Below are positions 1-9,518 of a DNA stretch of 64,000 bases, in pieces. The stretch's first letter is position 1, and each line of letters opens with the position of its first letter. Location of the stretch: positions 496,001 to 560,000 of the forward strand of contig NZ_JAIOAO010000001.1 in NCBI RefSeq assembly GCF_021190955.1, in the 5' to 3' direction. Origin of the DNA: Parachryseolinea silvisoli. Its GTDB lineage: Bacteria > Bacteroidota > Bacteroidia > Cytophagales > Cyclobacteriaceae. The notes under the pieces are model-generated. The model had not been told where the DNA came from. It saw only the letters and a program-made list of their open reading frames with translations, and did not search any database. Made by a program: the position numbers and the translations under genes.

Positions 1-581
1 AGCCAGAAGGTGAACTGCGTTCGTGCCAGACTGTAGGGTGGCCGGATGGTAGACGTACTGCTGGTATCACGTAACAAGTTCGAGCTGACCGAAAGCCAAA
101 TCAGCAACGCAAGCAGCAGGGCGATCAGCAAAATACCAAGCCAATACTGGGTTGACTGAATGATCACAACGTCTATCGTGGCCGTGGAGGGCACCGCGTG
201 CTGACCTTTGATGCCTATGCTGATCTTTTTATCCTGCAAGATCCACTTGCGGGGTTTCTTGTAGAAAAATGCCCAGGCCTTGGCCTCGGGGTTATCGGAA
301 TTGTCGCTCTTTTCAAATTTGAACATAACCGTGGCGCTGTCGGCAAACTCGGCCACCAGGTCTTCAAACGGCACGTTGTCGATATATAATATAATCTTTT
401 CCTCCCCTGCTTTTTTCTTGAGCGAATCGAGCTGCTCTACCGTCAGCTTCACGTAGTCGCGCCGGAACAGCCGCTGATCACCTTCACGCGACATGTTGTG
501 AAATTCAGTGACGCGTTGCCCATAGGTAGCGGAAAAAACCAGGGACAGCACGACGAGGAATACAAAATTTCTATACTTCAT
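1..581 (-). CDS. Secreted or membrane protein of unknown family, 3' end cut off
   Basis: The minus-strand frame is open from an ATG at 581 to the left edge, giving 193 codons without a stop. The N-terminus is a signal peptide (MKYRNFVFLVVLSLVFSATYG) ending near residue 21. A predicted extracytoplasmic part of about 120 residues follows, rich in charged residues, and then a hydrophobic segment at about residues 147-166 that looks like a transmembrane helix. Lys, Asp and Glu are frequent around residues 85-120. I do not recognise the family. The topology suggests an envelope-anchored protein with a cytoplasmic part beyond the window. The start is well supported by the signal peptide. Confidence 0.75.
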   Translation of the reverse strand, partial: MKYRNFVFLVVLSLVFSATYGQRVTEFHNMSREGDQRLFRRDYVKLTVEQLDSLKKKAGEEKIILYIDNVPFEDLVAEFADSATVMFKFEKSDNSDNPEAKAWAFFYKKPRKWILQDKKISIGIKGQHAVPSTATIDVVIIQSTQYWLGILLIALLLALLIWLSVSSNLLRDTSSTSTIRPPYSLARTQFTFW

Positions 582-721
582 AGAGAAGAATATGGTTAAA
601 ATAACAGCGCCCGTTCTTGCACCCGCCTTGGTTCAAGCGGCAGCAAAGACGGGCTGGTATCTAAAGTAAGCAACGTTCGACATTCTGCAACGTCTTGCGG
701 GTTATTTTTTTGAGTTGCTTG

Positions 722-729
722 TATATTTG
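722..729 (+). promoter_or_regulatory. Candidate -7 box TATATTTG
   Basis: The sequence TATATTTG matches the Bacteroidota -7 consensus TAnnTTTG exactly. It lies about 97 bases before the ATG of the alpha/beta hydrolase at 827. A good -33 TTTG at normal spacing is not obvious, so this rests on the -7 match alone. Confidence 0.4.
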
Positions 730-826
730 TCATCATCATGACACGATTTACCCGGTAGAATGGCACGGGAGCGCCGCCCGGCATGCGGTATTTTGCCCTA
801 AGTTTGGTCCATCAAACATTGCTTGT

Positions 827-1666
827 ATGTATCCTAAAACCTTTGTTGTAATTTTATTCATCATCATGACGCATAACGCTTTGCAAGCCCAACAAAACAC
901 CGCCGGCCGGTATGCCACCGTCAACGGACTGAAGTTATATTACGAGCTTCACGGCACCGGCAAGCCCCTGGTGTTGTTGCACGGTGGCGGCTCCACCATT
1001 GAATCTAACTTCGCGCGTGTCCTGCCGGCCCTGGCCAGGACACACCAGGTGATTGCCATCGAGTTTCAGGCCCACGGCCATACTGCCGACATCGACCGGC
1101 CTTTCAGTTTTGAACAAGATGCGGACGACGTCGCTGCGCTCCTGCAACATCTGCACATCGAGAAGGCCGACATCCTGGGATTCAGCAACGGCGGCACTAC
1201 TGCTTTGCAAGTTGCCATCCGGCATCCGAAGCAGGTCAATAAACTGGTGCTGGCATCCACGCTCTATAGACGCGACGGTATGCCCGCCGGCTTCTTTGAG
1301 GGTATGCAGCAGGCTACGCTCGAGCACATGCCTGCCCCCTTAAAAGAGGCCTACCGGAAAGTGAACTCCGACCCGCAGGGGCTGCAAAAGATGTTTACCC
1401 GCGACGCCACCCGGATGATCCATTTCCAGGATATCAGCGACGACCTCATCAAGGCTATCCACGCACCGGCGCTGGTCATCAACGGCGACACCGACGTAAT
1501 ACGTGCAGAGCATGCTTTGCTATTGTCGCGTATGCTGCCACACGCCGAGCTGGCCATCCTGCCGGGCGGCCACAGCGATTATATCGGTGAGATCTGCGCC
1601 GTAGATAAGAATAGCAAATTGCCTGATTTTGTTGTCATGATGATTGACACGTTCCTGGCGAAGTAA
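827..1666 (+). CDS. Secreted alpha/beta-fold hydrolase
   Basis: A 279-residue protein starting at ATG 827, chosen because it begins a signal peptide (MYPKTFVVILFIIMTHNALQA). The open frame extends further upstream but adds no recognisable sequence. Hydrolase motifs are in order: oxyanion-hole HGGG at about 52-55, nucleophile Ser120 in GFSNGG, acid Asp in GDTD at about 221-224, and His249 in GGHSD. This is the full Ser-Asp-His triad of the alpha/beta hydrolase superfamily, so it should be an active periplasmic or secreted esterase, lactonase or similar enzyme. The substrate cannot be told from sequence. It is apparently monocistronic. Confidence 0.85.
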   Translation: MYPKTFVVILFIIMTHNALQAQQNTAGRYATVNGLKLYYELHGTGKPLVLLHGGGSTIESNFARVLPALARTHQVIAIEFQAHGHTADIDRPFSFEQDADDVAALLQHLHIEKADILGFSNGGTTALQVAIRHPKQVNKLVLASTLYRRDGMPAGFFEGMQQATLEHMPAPLKEAYRKVNSDPQGLQKMFTRDATRMIHFQDISDDLIKAIHAPALVINGDTDVIRAEHALLLSRMLPHAELAILPGGHSDYIGEICAVDKNSKLPDFVVMMIDTFLAK

Positions 1667-1704
1667 CACGCATCTATACCTTTTTCTATTTTCATTGGCG
1701 TTCG

Positions 1705-1730
1705 GAATCCGAAACCTTGCTTTCGGATTC
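1705..1730. terminator. Hairpin after the hydrolase gene
   Basis: GAATCCGAAA and TTTCGGATTC form a perfect 10-bp stem around a six-base loop, 38 bases after the stop codon at 1666. There is no clear T tract on either strand, so termination is only probable. Confidence 0.4.
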
Positions 1731-1848
1731 TGCATGGTCCGGAAAAGTGTTCGCTACGCAATTCCCTGATTGACAATCACATTCAGAAACGGCACACTAG
1801 TTGTCAAATGACGGCAATGCATGTCCTACCGAATTAATACAAAAGTAT

Positions 1849-2067
1849 ATGAATAGAATGCTGAATTTAAAGGTCGGCGATGTTGTACAACTGCCATCCG
1901 AAAATAAATTGATGACAGTGGAATCTGTCAAAGGCGATATCGTTCAATGTGTTTGGCTTGATCCGGGCCATACGGTCGTATACCATGAGTTTTCAATCGA
2001 TGTGCTTATTCTCCCGCACACCAGTACCCTCTCGAAGAGGCCGGAAAATTACCCGATGGAAAACTAA
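1849..2067 (+). CDS. YodC-like DUF2158 small protein
   Basis: A protein of about 72 residues. The pattern LKVGDVVQLPS, then LMTVESV and VQCVWLDPG, matches the small DUF2158 (YodC) family: an SH3-like beta barrel of unknown role that is usually 50-80 residues long. The frame is open to a TTG at 1801. ATG 1849 or ATG 1858 is preferred because the family core begins right after them. No Shine-Dalgarno sequence is seen, which is normal in this phylum. The stop codon overlaps the end of the convergent small membrane gene by 4 bp. Confidence 0.6.
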   Translation: MNRMLNLKVGDVVQLPSENKLMTVESVKGDIVQCVWLDPGHTVVYHEFSIDVLILPHTSTLSKRPENYPMEN

Positions 2068-2231
2068 CCTATTATATCCCCGATCTGCAGAATAACCCAT
2101 ACCAGCGCATATAGAGGCCCTCTATGGCGGTATAGTGCGGGGTGCGTTTTATGATGCCGAATGATCCACTGACGGGCGTATACCAGGCCGGCCGTCACAA
2201 CTACGGTAATTAATAGTACAAGCCAGTTCAT
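2064..2231 (-). CDS. Small membrane protein, hypothetical
   Basis: A 55-residue protein starting MNWLVLLITVVVTAGLVYARQW. It has one clear N-terminal membrane helix, then a basic, His-rich stretch (RHHKTHPALYRHRG) and a second weakly hydrophobic segment at the C-terminus. ATG 2231 is preferred to an upstream alternative at 2267 because it begins directly with the helix. No family is recognised. It lies just downstream of the reductase gene's 3' side in the same orientation and ends inside the convergent DUF2158 gene. Confidence 0.45.
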   Translation of the reverse strand: MNWLVLLITVVVTAGLVYARQWIIRHHKTHPALYRHRGPLYALVWVILQIGDIIG

Positions 2232-2279
2232 GTGGGACGGAGTTAGTGTTTTATTAAAACGTAACAATCCGGTAGAAAG

Positions 2280-3092
2280 TTACGGACGGTTCAGCCAGGC
2301 AAGCCAATCGCCCACCCGATAGCGATATGCCAACCGGGCCTGTGATTGTGCTCCTTCCACAATCTTCCAGCATGTGAGCTCGTCAACAAATACCGGTTCC
2401 TCCAATCCTGCTCGTGTTGACGCCTTTCGGTAAAACGCCTGGCGGGAGGGGTGGTCGGGTGCACAGCCGTGCACTATACCACCAAAAGCTTCTGCCTCCA
2501 GAATGGCCAGGCAGAGCCCGGTACAATCCTCCTGGTGAATCAGGTTTACAGGTGCCCGGCCATTCGCCACGTCTTTTTTACCCGCAAAGAACCGTCCCGG
2601 ATCACGCCCCGGTCCTACAAGGCCACCAAACCGGACAATGGTTGTGGTAAACGCAGTTTCAGCTTGCAGCATGTGCTCCACCGACAACAGTGTTTTGCCG
2701 GAGTCACTTTCCGGCGCGGGAGTGGTGTCCTCCTGAACATGACCATTTACGTCGCTGAAGACGGCCGTGGAGCTTATAAAAATTACATGCGGGATGTTGT
2801 ATTGTTTCGCGAGCACCGCGATCCGGGCTATGGTCGCCTGATACTCGCCGGCCGGTGTTACGCTTGCGCGGGGCGGAATGGTAATGACCAATACATCGCA
2901 GTGAAAAAACGACGGCGTCACCGACAGCTCCTCTGACCGGATATGTACCAGAAACGGTTCAATACCCTGCTCCGCTAATACCGACAATTTACTTTCGGAC
3001 GTAGTAGAACCTTTTACTCGATGACCATTCGCCACCAAGGCACTGGCAAAGTGCATTCCAAACCAGCCACACCCCACTATACTTACTATCAT
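2280..3092 (-). CDS. Atypical short-chain dehydrogenase, YeeZ-like NAD(P)-binding protein
   Basis: A 270-residue Rossmann-fold protein of the extended or atypical SDR type. The N-terminus MIVSIVGCGWFGMHFA carries the GxGxxG dinucleotide-binding motif. The middle has the beta strand and SSTAVF segment typical of sugar-nucleotide epimerase relatives, followed by VRFGGLVGPGRDP. Length and pattern fit the YeeZ-like group, for which no substrate is firmly known. The start codon lies 4 bp after the stop of the YitT-type gene on the same strand, so the two are probably co-transcribed. Confidence 0.7.
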   Translation of the reverse strand: MIVSIVGCGWFGMHFASALVANGHRVKGSTTSESKLSVLAEQGIEPFLVHIRSEELSVTPSFFHCDVLVITIPPRASVTPAGEYQATIARIAVLAKQYNIPHVIFISSTAVFSDVNGHVQEDTTPAPESDSGKTLLSVEHMLQAETAFTTTIVRFGGLVGPGRDPGRFFAGKKDVANGRAPVNLIHQEDCTGLCLAILEAEAFGGIVHGCAPDHPSRQAFYRKASTRAGLEEPVFVDELTCWKIVEGAQSQARLAYRYRVGDWLAWLNRP

Positions 3093-3096
3093 GATG

Positions 3097-4008
3097 CTAG
3101 TCGTGCAGAGGCCGTTTTTTGATCATGCCTCCTTTAATATCGTTTACACTGTTCTCTACTACGAAGGCCCCGGGATCGATCTTGGCAATTTCCGTTTTAA
3201 GCTTTTGCAGCTCGAGGCGCGTGATCACCGAATAGATCACATCCAGATCTTTCTCCCGATGACCGGTCTTGCCATAGCCACTCGTCCCTTTCAGGATCGT
3301 AACACCGCGCCCCATCTTTTCAGTAATGGCATCCTGGATCTCCCTGCTCTTTTCCGAAACGATCATCACGCTGGTATATTCCTCAATACCGTGGACAACA
3401 AAGTCGACAGTCTTGGACGCTACGAGGTATGTCAGAATCGCGTATAGCGCCACTTCAATATTGATCAGATAGGCGGCTACGGAAAATATAAGAATATTCA
3501 GGATAAGAATAATATCGCCTACGGTCAGCGTTGTCTTGCGACTGGTATAAATGGCCAACACCTCGGTGCCGTCGATGACCGACCCACCCCGTATGGAAAG
3601 GCCGATGCCGCAGCCTACAAAGAAGCCACCGAAGAAAGCTATCAGCAGGCGGTCGTGGGTAATGGCCGGGAATTCAATCCACGCCAGACAGATGGCGAGC
3701 GCCGTAATGGCCGCCAGTGTTTTAAAGGCAAATTTCTTCGATATCTGAGTGTAGCCGATGATGATAAAGGGAATGTTGAGCAGCACAACCAGATAGGACA
3801 GATCGATCCTGGTCAACAAGCTTGCCAGCAAGGAGATTCCCATCACGCCGCCGTCGAGGAAGTTGTTGGGCAGTAAAAAACCTTTTAGTCCGAAGCCGGC
3901 CGACAACACTCCCAGCGAGATGAAGAGTGTATCTTTTACCGTACGGATGGTGGAAATGCGCCGGTTGCGATGGGCTTTTAACTCATTTAAGCGTTCCGCT
4001 GAGGACAT
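3097..4008 (-). CDS. YitT family membrane protein (DUF161/DUF2179)
   Basis: A 303-residue integral membrane protein. A basic N-terminal stretch is followed by about five or six hydrophobic helices. One helix pair contains GCGIGLSIRGGSVIDGTEVLA, a hallmark of the YitT family. The C-terminal soluble part of about 80 residues (SGYGKTGHREKDLDVIYSVI and on) matches DUF2179. The family is widespread and of unknown transport or sensing function. It is first in a probable two-gene operon with the reductase at 2280-3092. The intrinsic terminator of the upstream gene lies just before its start. Confidence 0.85.
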   Translation of the reverse strand: MSSAERLNELKAHRNRRISTIRTVKDTLFISLGVLSAGFGLKGFLLPNNFLDGGVMGISLLASLLTRIDLSYLVVLLNIPFIIIGYTQISKKFAFKTLAAITALAICLAWIEFPAITHDRLLIAFFGGFFVGCGIGLSIRGGSVIDGTEVLAIYTSRKTTLTVGDIILILNILIFSVAAYLINIEVALYAILTYLVASKTVDFVVHGIEEYTSVMIVSEKSREIQDAITEKMGRGVTILKGTSGYGKTGHREKDLDVIYSVITRLELQKLKTEIAKIDPGAFVVENSVNDIKGGMIKKRPLHD

Positions 4009-4037
4009 TGGTCAGATAGATATGGGCGAGAAAGATA

Positions 4038-4070
4038 CAAAAAAAGCCGCCTCAACTTCTTGAGACGGCT
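4038..4070 (-). terminator. Intrinsic terminator after the lysine-rich gene
   Basis: Read on the minus strand, AGCCGTCTCAA, a GAAG loop and TTGAGGCGGCT form an 11-bp stem with one mismatch. A run of T follows (A tract at 4038-4044 on the plus strand). It lies 25 bases after the stop codon of the gene at 4096-4374. Confidence 0.85.
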
Positions 4071-4095
4071 TTACCAGGATTGTTTGGAAAAAGTC

Positions 4096-4374
4096 CTATA
4101 CCGTTACGTGTTCGGCTTTGGTTTTCTTGTTCTTCTTCGTGCTGTTGCGGCCGCCTTTTACCGCTTCGTCGATAAACTTCTCTACCTTTTTCTTCTTTTT
4201 CTCTTCTCGTTTTAGAATCTCGGCGTAAGCTTCCGCCAACTTCTTGGCACTCCGGCCGATCAACTTTTTCACTTTCTTGGTCGCCTCCGGCAATTCCAAA
4301 CGGCTCAAAGCCTCCTGTGTCGAATCTTCGATGAGGCTTCTAAGAGCCTTTTTCGATGTCTTATTCTTCTCCAT
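4096..4374 (-). CDS. Small lysine-rich protein
   Basis: A 92-residue, strongly basic protein (about one residue in four is Lys) with little aromatic content. Residues 1-60 look helical, with alternating Lys/Glu and Leu/Ala (LPEATKKVKKLIGRSAKKL). The tail is KKNKKTKAEHV. It resembles the loose class of histone H1-like or DNA- or RNA-binding basic proteins of Bacteroidota by composition only. I recognise no defined family. It has its own terminator at 4038-4070, so it is probably a single-gene transcript. Confidence 0.6.
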   Translation of the reverse strand: MEKNKTSKKALRSLIEDSTQEALSRLELPEATKKVKKLIGRSAKKLAEAYAEILKREEKKKKKVEKFIDEAVKGGRNSTKKNKKTKAEHVTV

Positions 4375-4496
4375 AAATCATTCGTTGAACTTCAATTTAC
4401 GGATTTATTACGGCAATGTTATCCAGTTTGCCAAAACTTAACATTGCCACACTCCTACGCTCTAAAAACCGTCGAATAAACGTCGTATTCGCATTT

Positions 4497-6902
4497 TTAT
4501 TCGTATCGCAACGAATTGACGGGATTGGTTCCGGCGGCTTTGATGGACTGGTAGCCTACTGTTACCCAGGCAATGGTGATGGCGGCAAGACCACTGCCGA
4601 CGAAGATCAGCGGACTAATCTCTACGCGATATTCAAAGCCTTGTAACCAGTTGGAGGCAATGTACCAACCGGCCAGCGCCGCCGGTACAAAGGCAATTAA
4701 CACGAGCCGCGTGAATTCCTTCGACAACAGCACGATCAGGCTGGGCATAGAGGCGCCCATGGCCTTGCGTATACCGATCTCCTTGGTGCGCTGCTCGGCG
4801 GTAAAGGCGGCCAACGCAAACAGGCCGAGACAGGCAATAAAGATGGCCAATGCCGAGAACACGCCAAACACCTGCCCCATCCTTTGCTCCGAGCGGAACA
4901 GGCGGTCGAAGTTCTGATCCATAAAAGAATATTGGATCGGCTCATTTTCGGTCTGTGTCTTCCAAAGCTTTTCAATCGTTGCGATGGCTTTGGTGGGATC
5001 GCCCTCATACCGCACCATCAGCCTGCCTGCCGTACGGGTAAAGCGAATGGCCAGCGGACGCACCTTGTCGCGCAATGACTCGAAATTGAAATCTTTATAC
5101 ACACCGATTACTTTGAGGCGCTCGAGCCCATCCTCGTTATCGTTGTACAAAATCTCCTCCTCCAGCGGTTTTTCAAATCCAAACTCTTTCACTGCCGCTT
5201 CATTCAGTACAATGCCCAGGGTATCGGCCGGTGAATCGGGAGAAAAGAACCGGCCCTCTTTCATTTCAAACCGCATGGTGCGTTGGTTATCGACATCCGC
5301 ATAATAAACACCCATGATGTGGTCTTGCTCGCTGCCGGATGCTTTAAAGACAGTCGTGTTGTTTACACCGGGAAAGTTGTTGTTGGTAAAGCTGGCATCT
5401 AGTATACCGGTTTGTTCCAACAGCGTGTTTTTAAAAGATACCTGGTTCTTTTCAAGCTTCCAGGCGTTGTTGATGATCAGCAGGTTGTGTTTGTCCATGC
5501 CCAGATTACGCTCCTGCATGAAGGTGATCTGCTGATATACCACAATGGTGAAGATGATCAGGAAGATGGACAGTGCAAATTGGAACACAACCAACGAGCT
5601 ACGGACTCCCTTGCTGCGCATGCCGCTACGCACCTTGCCTTTTAATACCTCCACCGGACTGAACGACGTTAGATAAAACGCCGGATAGCTGCCGGCAATA
5701 AACCCCACCAACACAATCAACGCAAGCGCGCTCGCGATGAACGTTGGGGTGTACAGCAATTCCATTTGAAGTGTCTTTCCTGCCAGCAGATTGAACGACG
5801 GCAACAACAGGTAACATGCGGCCAGGGCCATTATCACCGCTACGGCACTGTACAATAGCGACTCCGACAGGAATTGCCGCACCAGTTGCCCGCGCAGGGA
5901 TCCCAGCGTCTTGCGCAGTCCTACTTCTTTCGCCCGGCCGGCGGATCGAGCCGTGGACAGGTTCATAAAATTAATACAGGCGATGACAATAATGAATGCG
6001 CCAACACCACCAAAGAAGTATACATACAGCAGGTTTCCGACAGGCTCGATCTCATGTTGCATGGTCGACCGCAGGTGAATGTCTGGAACAGCGATGGTCG
6101 TATACCCAAACACCCCGCCTTCGGCTTCCAGCTGTTTCATGGTCTTGCCCAAGAAACGTTCCATCTCTGGGCCTACGTGGCGTTCGGCCAGTCCCCGGAG
6201 CTTGGCCTGCACGGCCTCAATCGAAGCGCCCTTGTGCAGCACCAAATAGGTATATAAGCTATTGTTCAACCACATGCTCTTTCGCAGGAAGTCTGCCGAG
6301 CTGGCGGAGAGCAGAACATTAAAGACCAGGTGTGAGTTGGTGGGTGCATTTTCGCAGACGCCCGTCACCTTAAACGTTTCGTTTTCATTGCCGATCACAA
6401 CCATCTTGCCCAGCGCTGGCTCTTCACCAAAGTATTTATGCGCAACGTCCTCCGTCATGACGATCGAACGAGGCTCTTTCAACGCCGTCCTGGCATCTCC
6501 AAGCAACAGTTTGTAGCTAAAGAATTGAAAGAAATTAGAGTCGGCATAAAACATCTTGTCTTCAATGAAGGCAATGTCTCCATATTTGATCGACGATTGT
6601 CCGTAGGCGTCAATACGGGTGGCTTCTTCTACTTCCGGTATCTCGGCCACCAGGGCTGCGGCCATGGGCGGACATGTCGTCGACGTATGGATGTCCTGGC
6701 CGCTGATCTTGCCAAACAGGTTTACACGATACATGTGGTCCGCCCTGGCATGAAAGCGGTCGTAGCTCAGCTCGTCTGAGATGTACAGGAAGATGAGCAT
6801 ACAGGCGGTAATGCCTGTCGTCATGCCAAAGATGTTGATCGCGGAAAAGAACTTGTGTTTGTTCATGTTCCGGATCGCCACGAGGAAGTAGTTTCTAAAC
6901 AT
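4497..6902 (-). CDS. ABC transporter permease, MacB/FtsX type
   Basis: An 801-residue permease starting MFRNYFLVAIRNMNKHKFFSAINIFGM. The layout is N-terminal helix, periplasmic MacB_PCD-like domain, three helices with a FtsX domain at about 285-420, a second helix (about 425-450) with a second periplasmic domain, then a C-terminal FtsX domain at about 675-795. Both FtsX domains carry the coupling motif KEVGLRKTLGS or KEIGIRKAMGAS. This doubled arrangement is standard for Bacteroidota exporters of the MacB type, which move substrates out of the inner membrane or periplasm using a separate ATPase. It lies 82 bp downstream of a second permease, and the ATPase and adaptor are upstream on the same strand. 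The substrate is unknown. Confidence 0.9.
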   Translation of the reverse strand: MFRNYFLVAIRNMNKHKFFSAINIFGMTTGITACMLIFLYISDELSYDRFHARADHMYRVNLFGKISGQDIHTSTTCPPMAAALVAEIPEVEEATRIDAYGQSSIKYGDIAFIEDKMFYADSNFFQFFSYKLLLGDARTALKEPRSIVMTEDVAHKYFGEEPALGKMVVIGNENETFKVTGVCENAPTNSHLVFNVLLSASSADFLRKSMWLNNSLYTYLVLHKGASIEAVQAKLRGLAERHVGPEMERFLGKTMKQLEAEGGVFGYTTIAVPDIHLRSTMQHEIEPVGNLLYVYFFGGVGAFIIVIACINFMNLSTARSAGRAKEVGLRKTLGSLRGQLVRQFLSESLLYSAVAVIMALAACYLLLPSFNLLAGKTLQMELLYTPTFIASALALIVLVGFIAGSYPAFYLTSFSPVEVLKGKVRSGMRSKGVRSSLVVFQFALSIFLIIFTIVVYQQITFMQERNLGMDKHNLLIINNAWKLEKNQVSFKNTLLEQTGILDASFTNNNFPGVNNTTVFKASGSEQDHIMGVYYADVDNQRTMRFEMKEGRFFSPDSPADTLGIVLNEAAVKEFGFEKPLEEEILYNDNEDGLERLKVIGVYKDFNFESLRDKVRPLAIRFTRTAGRLMVRYEGDPTKAIATIEKLWKTQTENEPIQYSFMDQNFDRLFRSEQRMGQVFGVFSALAIFIACLGLFALAAFTAEQRTKEIGIRKAMGASMPSLIVLLSKEFTRLVLIAFVPAALAGWYIASNWLQGFEYRVEISPLIFVGSGLAAITIAWVTVGYQSIKAAGTNPVNSLRYE

Positions 6903-6984
6903 ACGGTATGAAATTAAGATCGTGCGGAGTTTTCTTTATCTGACGCCGTTCCCCACCCCCATGTTACCGAATGCGTTGTCTTTT

Positions 6985-9360
6985 TTATTCATCACGCAGT
7001 GTCGACACAGGGTTCATGGATGCAGCACTGAATACTTTGTAGCCAATGGCCAAAGTCGACAGCATAAACATGAGTATGACAGAAATAAAGAATGTATACG
7101 AACCTGCAGGCAGGTAATATTTCCAAATGCTTGACATGAGCATGTCGACGAGAAACGCCCCCATCAGACACCCCGCCACCGACGCTATCAGCAGAATAAT
7201 GATAAACTCGGTATTGATAATACGTGCGATGTTGCCGATCGAAGCACCGAGCACTTTGCGTACGCCGATCTCCTTCATTTTGCGAATGATGTTCAATGAC
7301 ACCAGGGTAAAAAGCCCTGTCACCGAAAGCCCCATGGCCACGAGGCCGAGGAAGGCAAACATTTTGACGATGTTGTCATTTACCGTTAACGACTCTTTCA
7401 TTTCCTCGTTCAGGTAGCGTCCGGTATATAGGCGGTTTGGAAATATCTGTTTCCATTCCTGTTCCATCGATGCGTTGACGGCGATCAGCTTCTCCACTGG
7501 GGCACTGACGATCACGTGTGTATAGTTTTCGGGAGCCGTGTAGCGGATCATCATCGGCTGCGCTTTATCCCAAAGCCCGTCCGTGTAGACGTTTTTAGCA
7601 ACGCCCACGACGTATAACTTCACGGTGTCATGCCAAAGTATTGTTTTGCCCAGCGGTTTGTCCCAGGAAAAGACCTTAGCAAATTCTTCGGTAATGATGA
7701 CCGACTCGCGGCGATCGGTCTCGGAGTCTTTCTGAAAGTCACGTCCTTCCAGGAGTGTCAGTCCCATGGCTTGCAGGTAGCCGTCGCCGACGTCGATGAT
7801 GTCGACGTCGTGCTCACGTGACTCATGTTTTACAGGGTCTCTGTAGCGCGAAGAGAAAACACTGTGCTTGGAACCGGCCACGGCCAGAATATCTTTGTTT
7901 CGTACGATGGCATGATGAAACGTCTCGTATTCCTGTCCGTTGCTTACGTATACGATCATGACACCTTGCTGATCAAAGCCGAGGTCGAAGTCGCGTTGAT
8001 AGCGGGAGTTTTCATAAAAGGCAAAAGAACCGATGATGGCCAGTAGCGAAATGGCATATTGCAGACACAGCAGTATGCGGGTAAAGTAATTTGTCCCGCC
8101 AAACTTCTGCTTTCCCTTCAGGATGCCGACGGGCTCAAAGCTACTGATGTAAAAGGCGGGGTAACTGCCTGACAGCAGGCCGGTAAAGAACAGAACGCCG
8201 ATCATAAAGATTAGAAAGCCCGGTGCGTCGAGATAATGCGACGTGAGCTTCATTTCCACCCACAGCGAGTTCCAGGCCGATAACAGCACCTCCCCCAGTA
8301 ACATGCCGATGATCAGCGCCAGGAAGCAAATGAAAAGGGTCTCGCCAATAAACTGGAGGATCAGCTGGGCGCGCATGCTACCCATCACTTTGCGAATGCC
8401 AATCTCTTTCAGCCGGCGCGAAGATATCGCGATCGATGTATTGGTCATGTTGAAGCAAGCGATCAGCAGGATCAACACCGCCATGATCGAGGGTGTAACG
8501 ACTGCCGCGGGGGAGTTGGAATTTTGGAGCGTGTCGGCCCACCGCTCATTTTGCACATCGCGTTGCGCCATGCCTACAAAAGGATCAAGCACATATTCTG
8601 TGACTTGAAAATCTTCGCGCACCTTGTTGTTGTTTTCCCGGTAGGGTTGCAGCTGCTGACGTACAACACCAACTCGAGAAGGGTCTTTGATCTGTACGAA
8701 CAGCACCGTGTTATGATGCCAGTCGTTCTCTGTTACTTCGTTTGCATCATCAAAGTAATTGTCGTAATGCATGTACGACTGCGCTTGAAAGCTGGAGTTG
8801 TCCGGCTGATCCCGAAACACGCCCCCTACTGTAAATTCTTTCAGCTGCTCCCGCACCACCTGGGTAAGTTGACGCCCCACGACATCTGCGCTACCAAAAA
8901 GCGTTTTAGCCATCTCTTCGCTGATCAGCACTGTCGATTTATCTTTCAGGACATCGGCCCGACCATAGATAAAATCAAAGGAGAACATATTGAAGAACTC
9001 GGGATCGACGTAACGGACCCGGCCCGGAAAGAGGTTGTCGTCGACTTTAAAATTTGTCCACGAGCGGTTAAGACGCGTTACCTGATCTACATCCGGCATA
9101 TTTTGTCGAATGGCACTGGCCAATGGAATGTTAACGACGGTATGGAGCTCTGTCGTCCCGTCAAACTTCCGAAGGGGGCTAACACGGTAAATCTCGCCCG
9201 CGTTTACATGGTTTTTATTAAATGTATGATCGTACTCCCAATTAAAATAAGCGACAATGCTACAGGCTATGCCGATGGCCAGTCCAAAGATGTTGATGAA
9301 GATAAAGAACTTGTTCTTCATCATGCTCCGCAGGGTGATGAGCAGATAATTTTTTATCAT
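6985..9360 (-). CDS. ABC transporter permease, MacB/FtsX type
   Basis: A 791-residue permease with the same architecture as its downstream neighbour: N-terminal helix, MacB_PCD-like domain, FtsX block with KEIGIRKVMGSM at about 318, second periplasmic domain, and C-terminal FtsX block with KEIGVRKVLGAS at about 690. The two are clearly paralogous but diverged, so this is not a recent duplication. Together they could form a heterodimeric exporter served by the ATPase at 9561-10250. About 200 bases holding a terminator hairpin and a candidate -7 box separate this gene from the ATPase, so the permeases may also be transcribed independently. Confidence 0.9.
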   Translation of the reverse strand: MIKNYLLITLRSMMKNKFFIFINIFGLAIGIACSIVAYFNWEYDHTFNKNHVNAGEIYRVSPLRKFDGTTELHTVVNIPLASAIRQNMPDVDQVTRLNRSWTNFKVDDNLFPGRVRYVDPEFFNMFSFDFIYGRADVLKDKSTVLISEEMAKTLFGSADVVGRQLTQVVREQLKEFTVGGVFRDQPDNSSFQAQSYMHYDNYFDDANEVTENDWHHNTVLFVQIKDPSRVGVVRQQLQPYRENNNKVREDFQVTEYVLDPFVGMAQRDVQNERWADTLQNSNSPAAVVTPSIMAVLILLIACFNMTNTSIAISSRRLKEIGIRKVMGSMRAQLILQFIGETLFICFLALIIGMLLGEVLLSAWNSLWVEMKLTSHYLDAPGFLIFMIGVLFFTGLLSGSYPAFYISSFEPVGILKGKQKFGGTNYFTRILLCLQYAISLLAIIGSFAFYENSRYQRDFDLGFDQQGVMIVYVSNGQEYETFHHAIVRNKDILAVAGSKHSVFSSRYRDPVKHESREHDVDIIDVGDGYLQAMGLTLLEGRDFQKDSETDRRESVIITEEFAKVFSWDKPLGKTILWHDTVKLYVVGVAKNVYTDGLWDKAQPMMIRYTAPENYTHVIVSAPVEKLIAVNASMEQEWKQIFPNRLYTGRYLNEEMKESLTVNDNIVKMFAFLGLVAMGLSVTGLFTLVSLNIIRKMKEIGVRKVLGASIGNIARIINTEFIIILLIASVAGCLMGAFLVDMLMSSIWKYYLPAGSYTFFISVILMFMLSTLAIGYKVFSAASMNPVSTLRDE

Positions 9361-9431
9361 ATATGGTGGGGTGTTTTACGGTATTTGCTTTTCTAAGACT
9401 CCCGCTCCCTGTCGGGAGTTGCATGCCGTGG

Positions 9432-9439
9432 CAAAAATA
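9432..9439 (-). promoter_or_regulatory. Candidate -7 box before the permease pair
   Basis: On the minus strand TATTTTTG matches TAnnTTTG exactly, about 72 bases before the start codon at 9360. No convincing -33 element is seen. If real, it lets the permeases be expressed beyond the terminator that follows the ATPase gene. Confidence 0.3.
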
Positions 9440-9518
9440 TACTTGCCTGCATGCCCCCTCTCCTGCTGCACGATAGGCATAACGATCCTAACCACATGTT
9501 TATGTCGGCAGGTAAATA

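Noticed and set aside
8524-9396. 290-codon open frame on the plus strand over the second permease
   Set aside because: It is antisense to a permease with clear FtsX motifs, has no recognisable domain, and is explained by the GC-rich codon pattern of the real gene.
9398-9419. Hairpin ACTCCCG / CGGGAGT as a terminator
   Set aside because: The stem is only 7 bp and no T tract follows on the strand of the nearby genes; the better hairpin is at 9519-9547.
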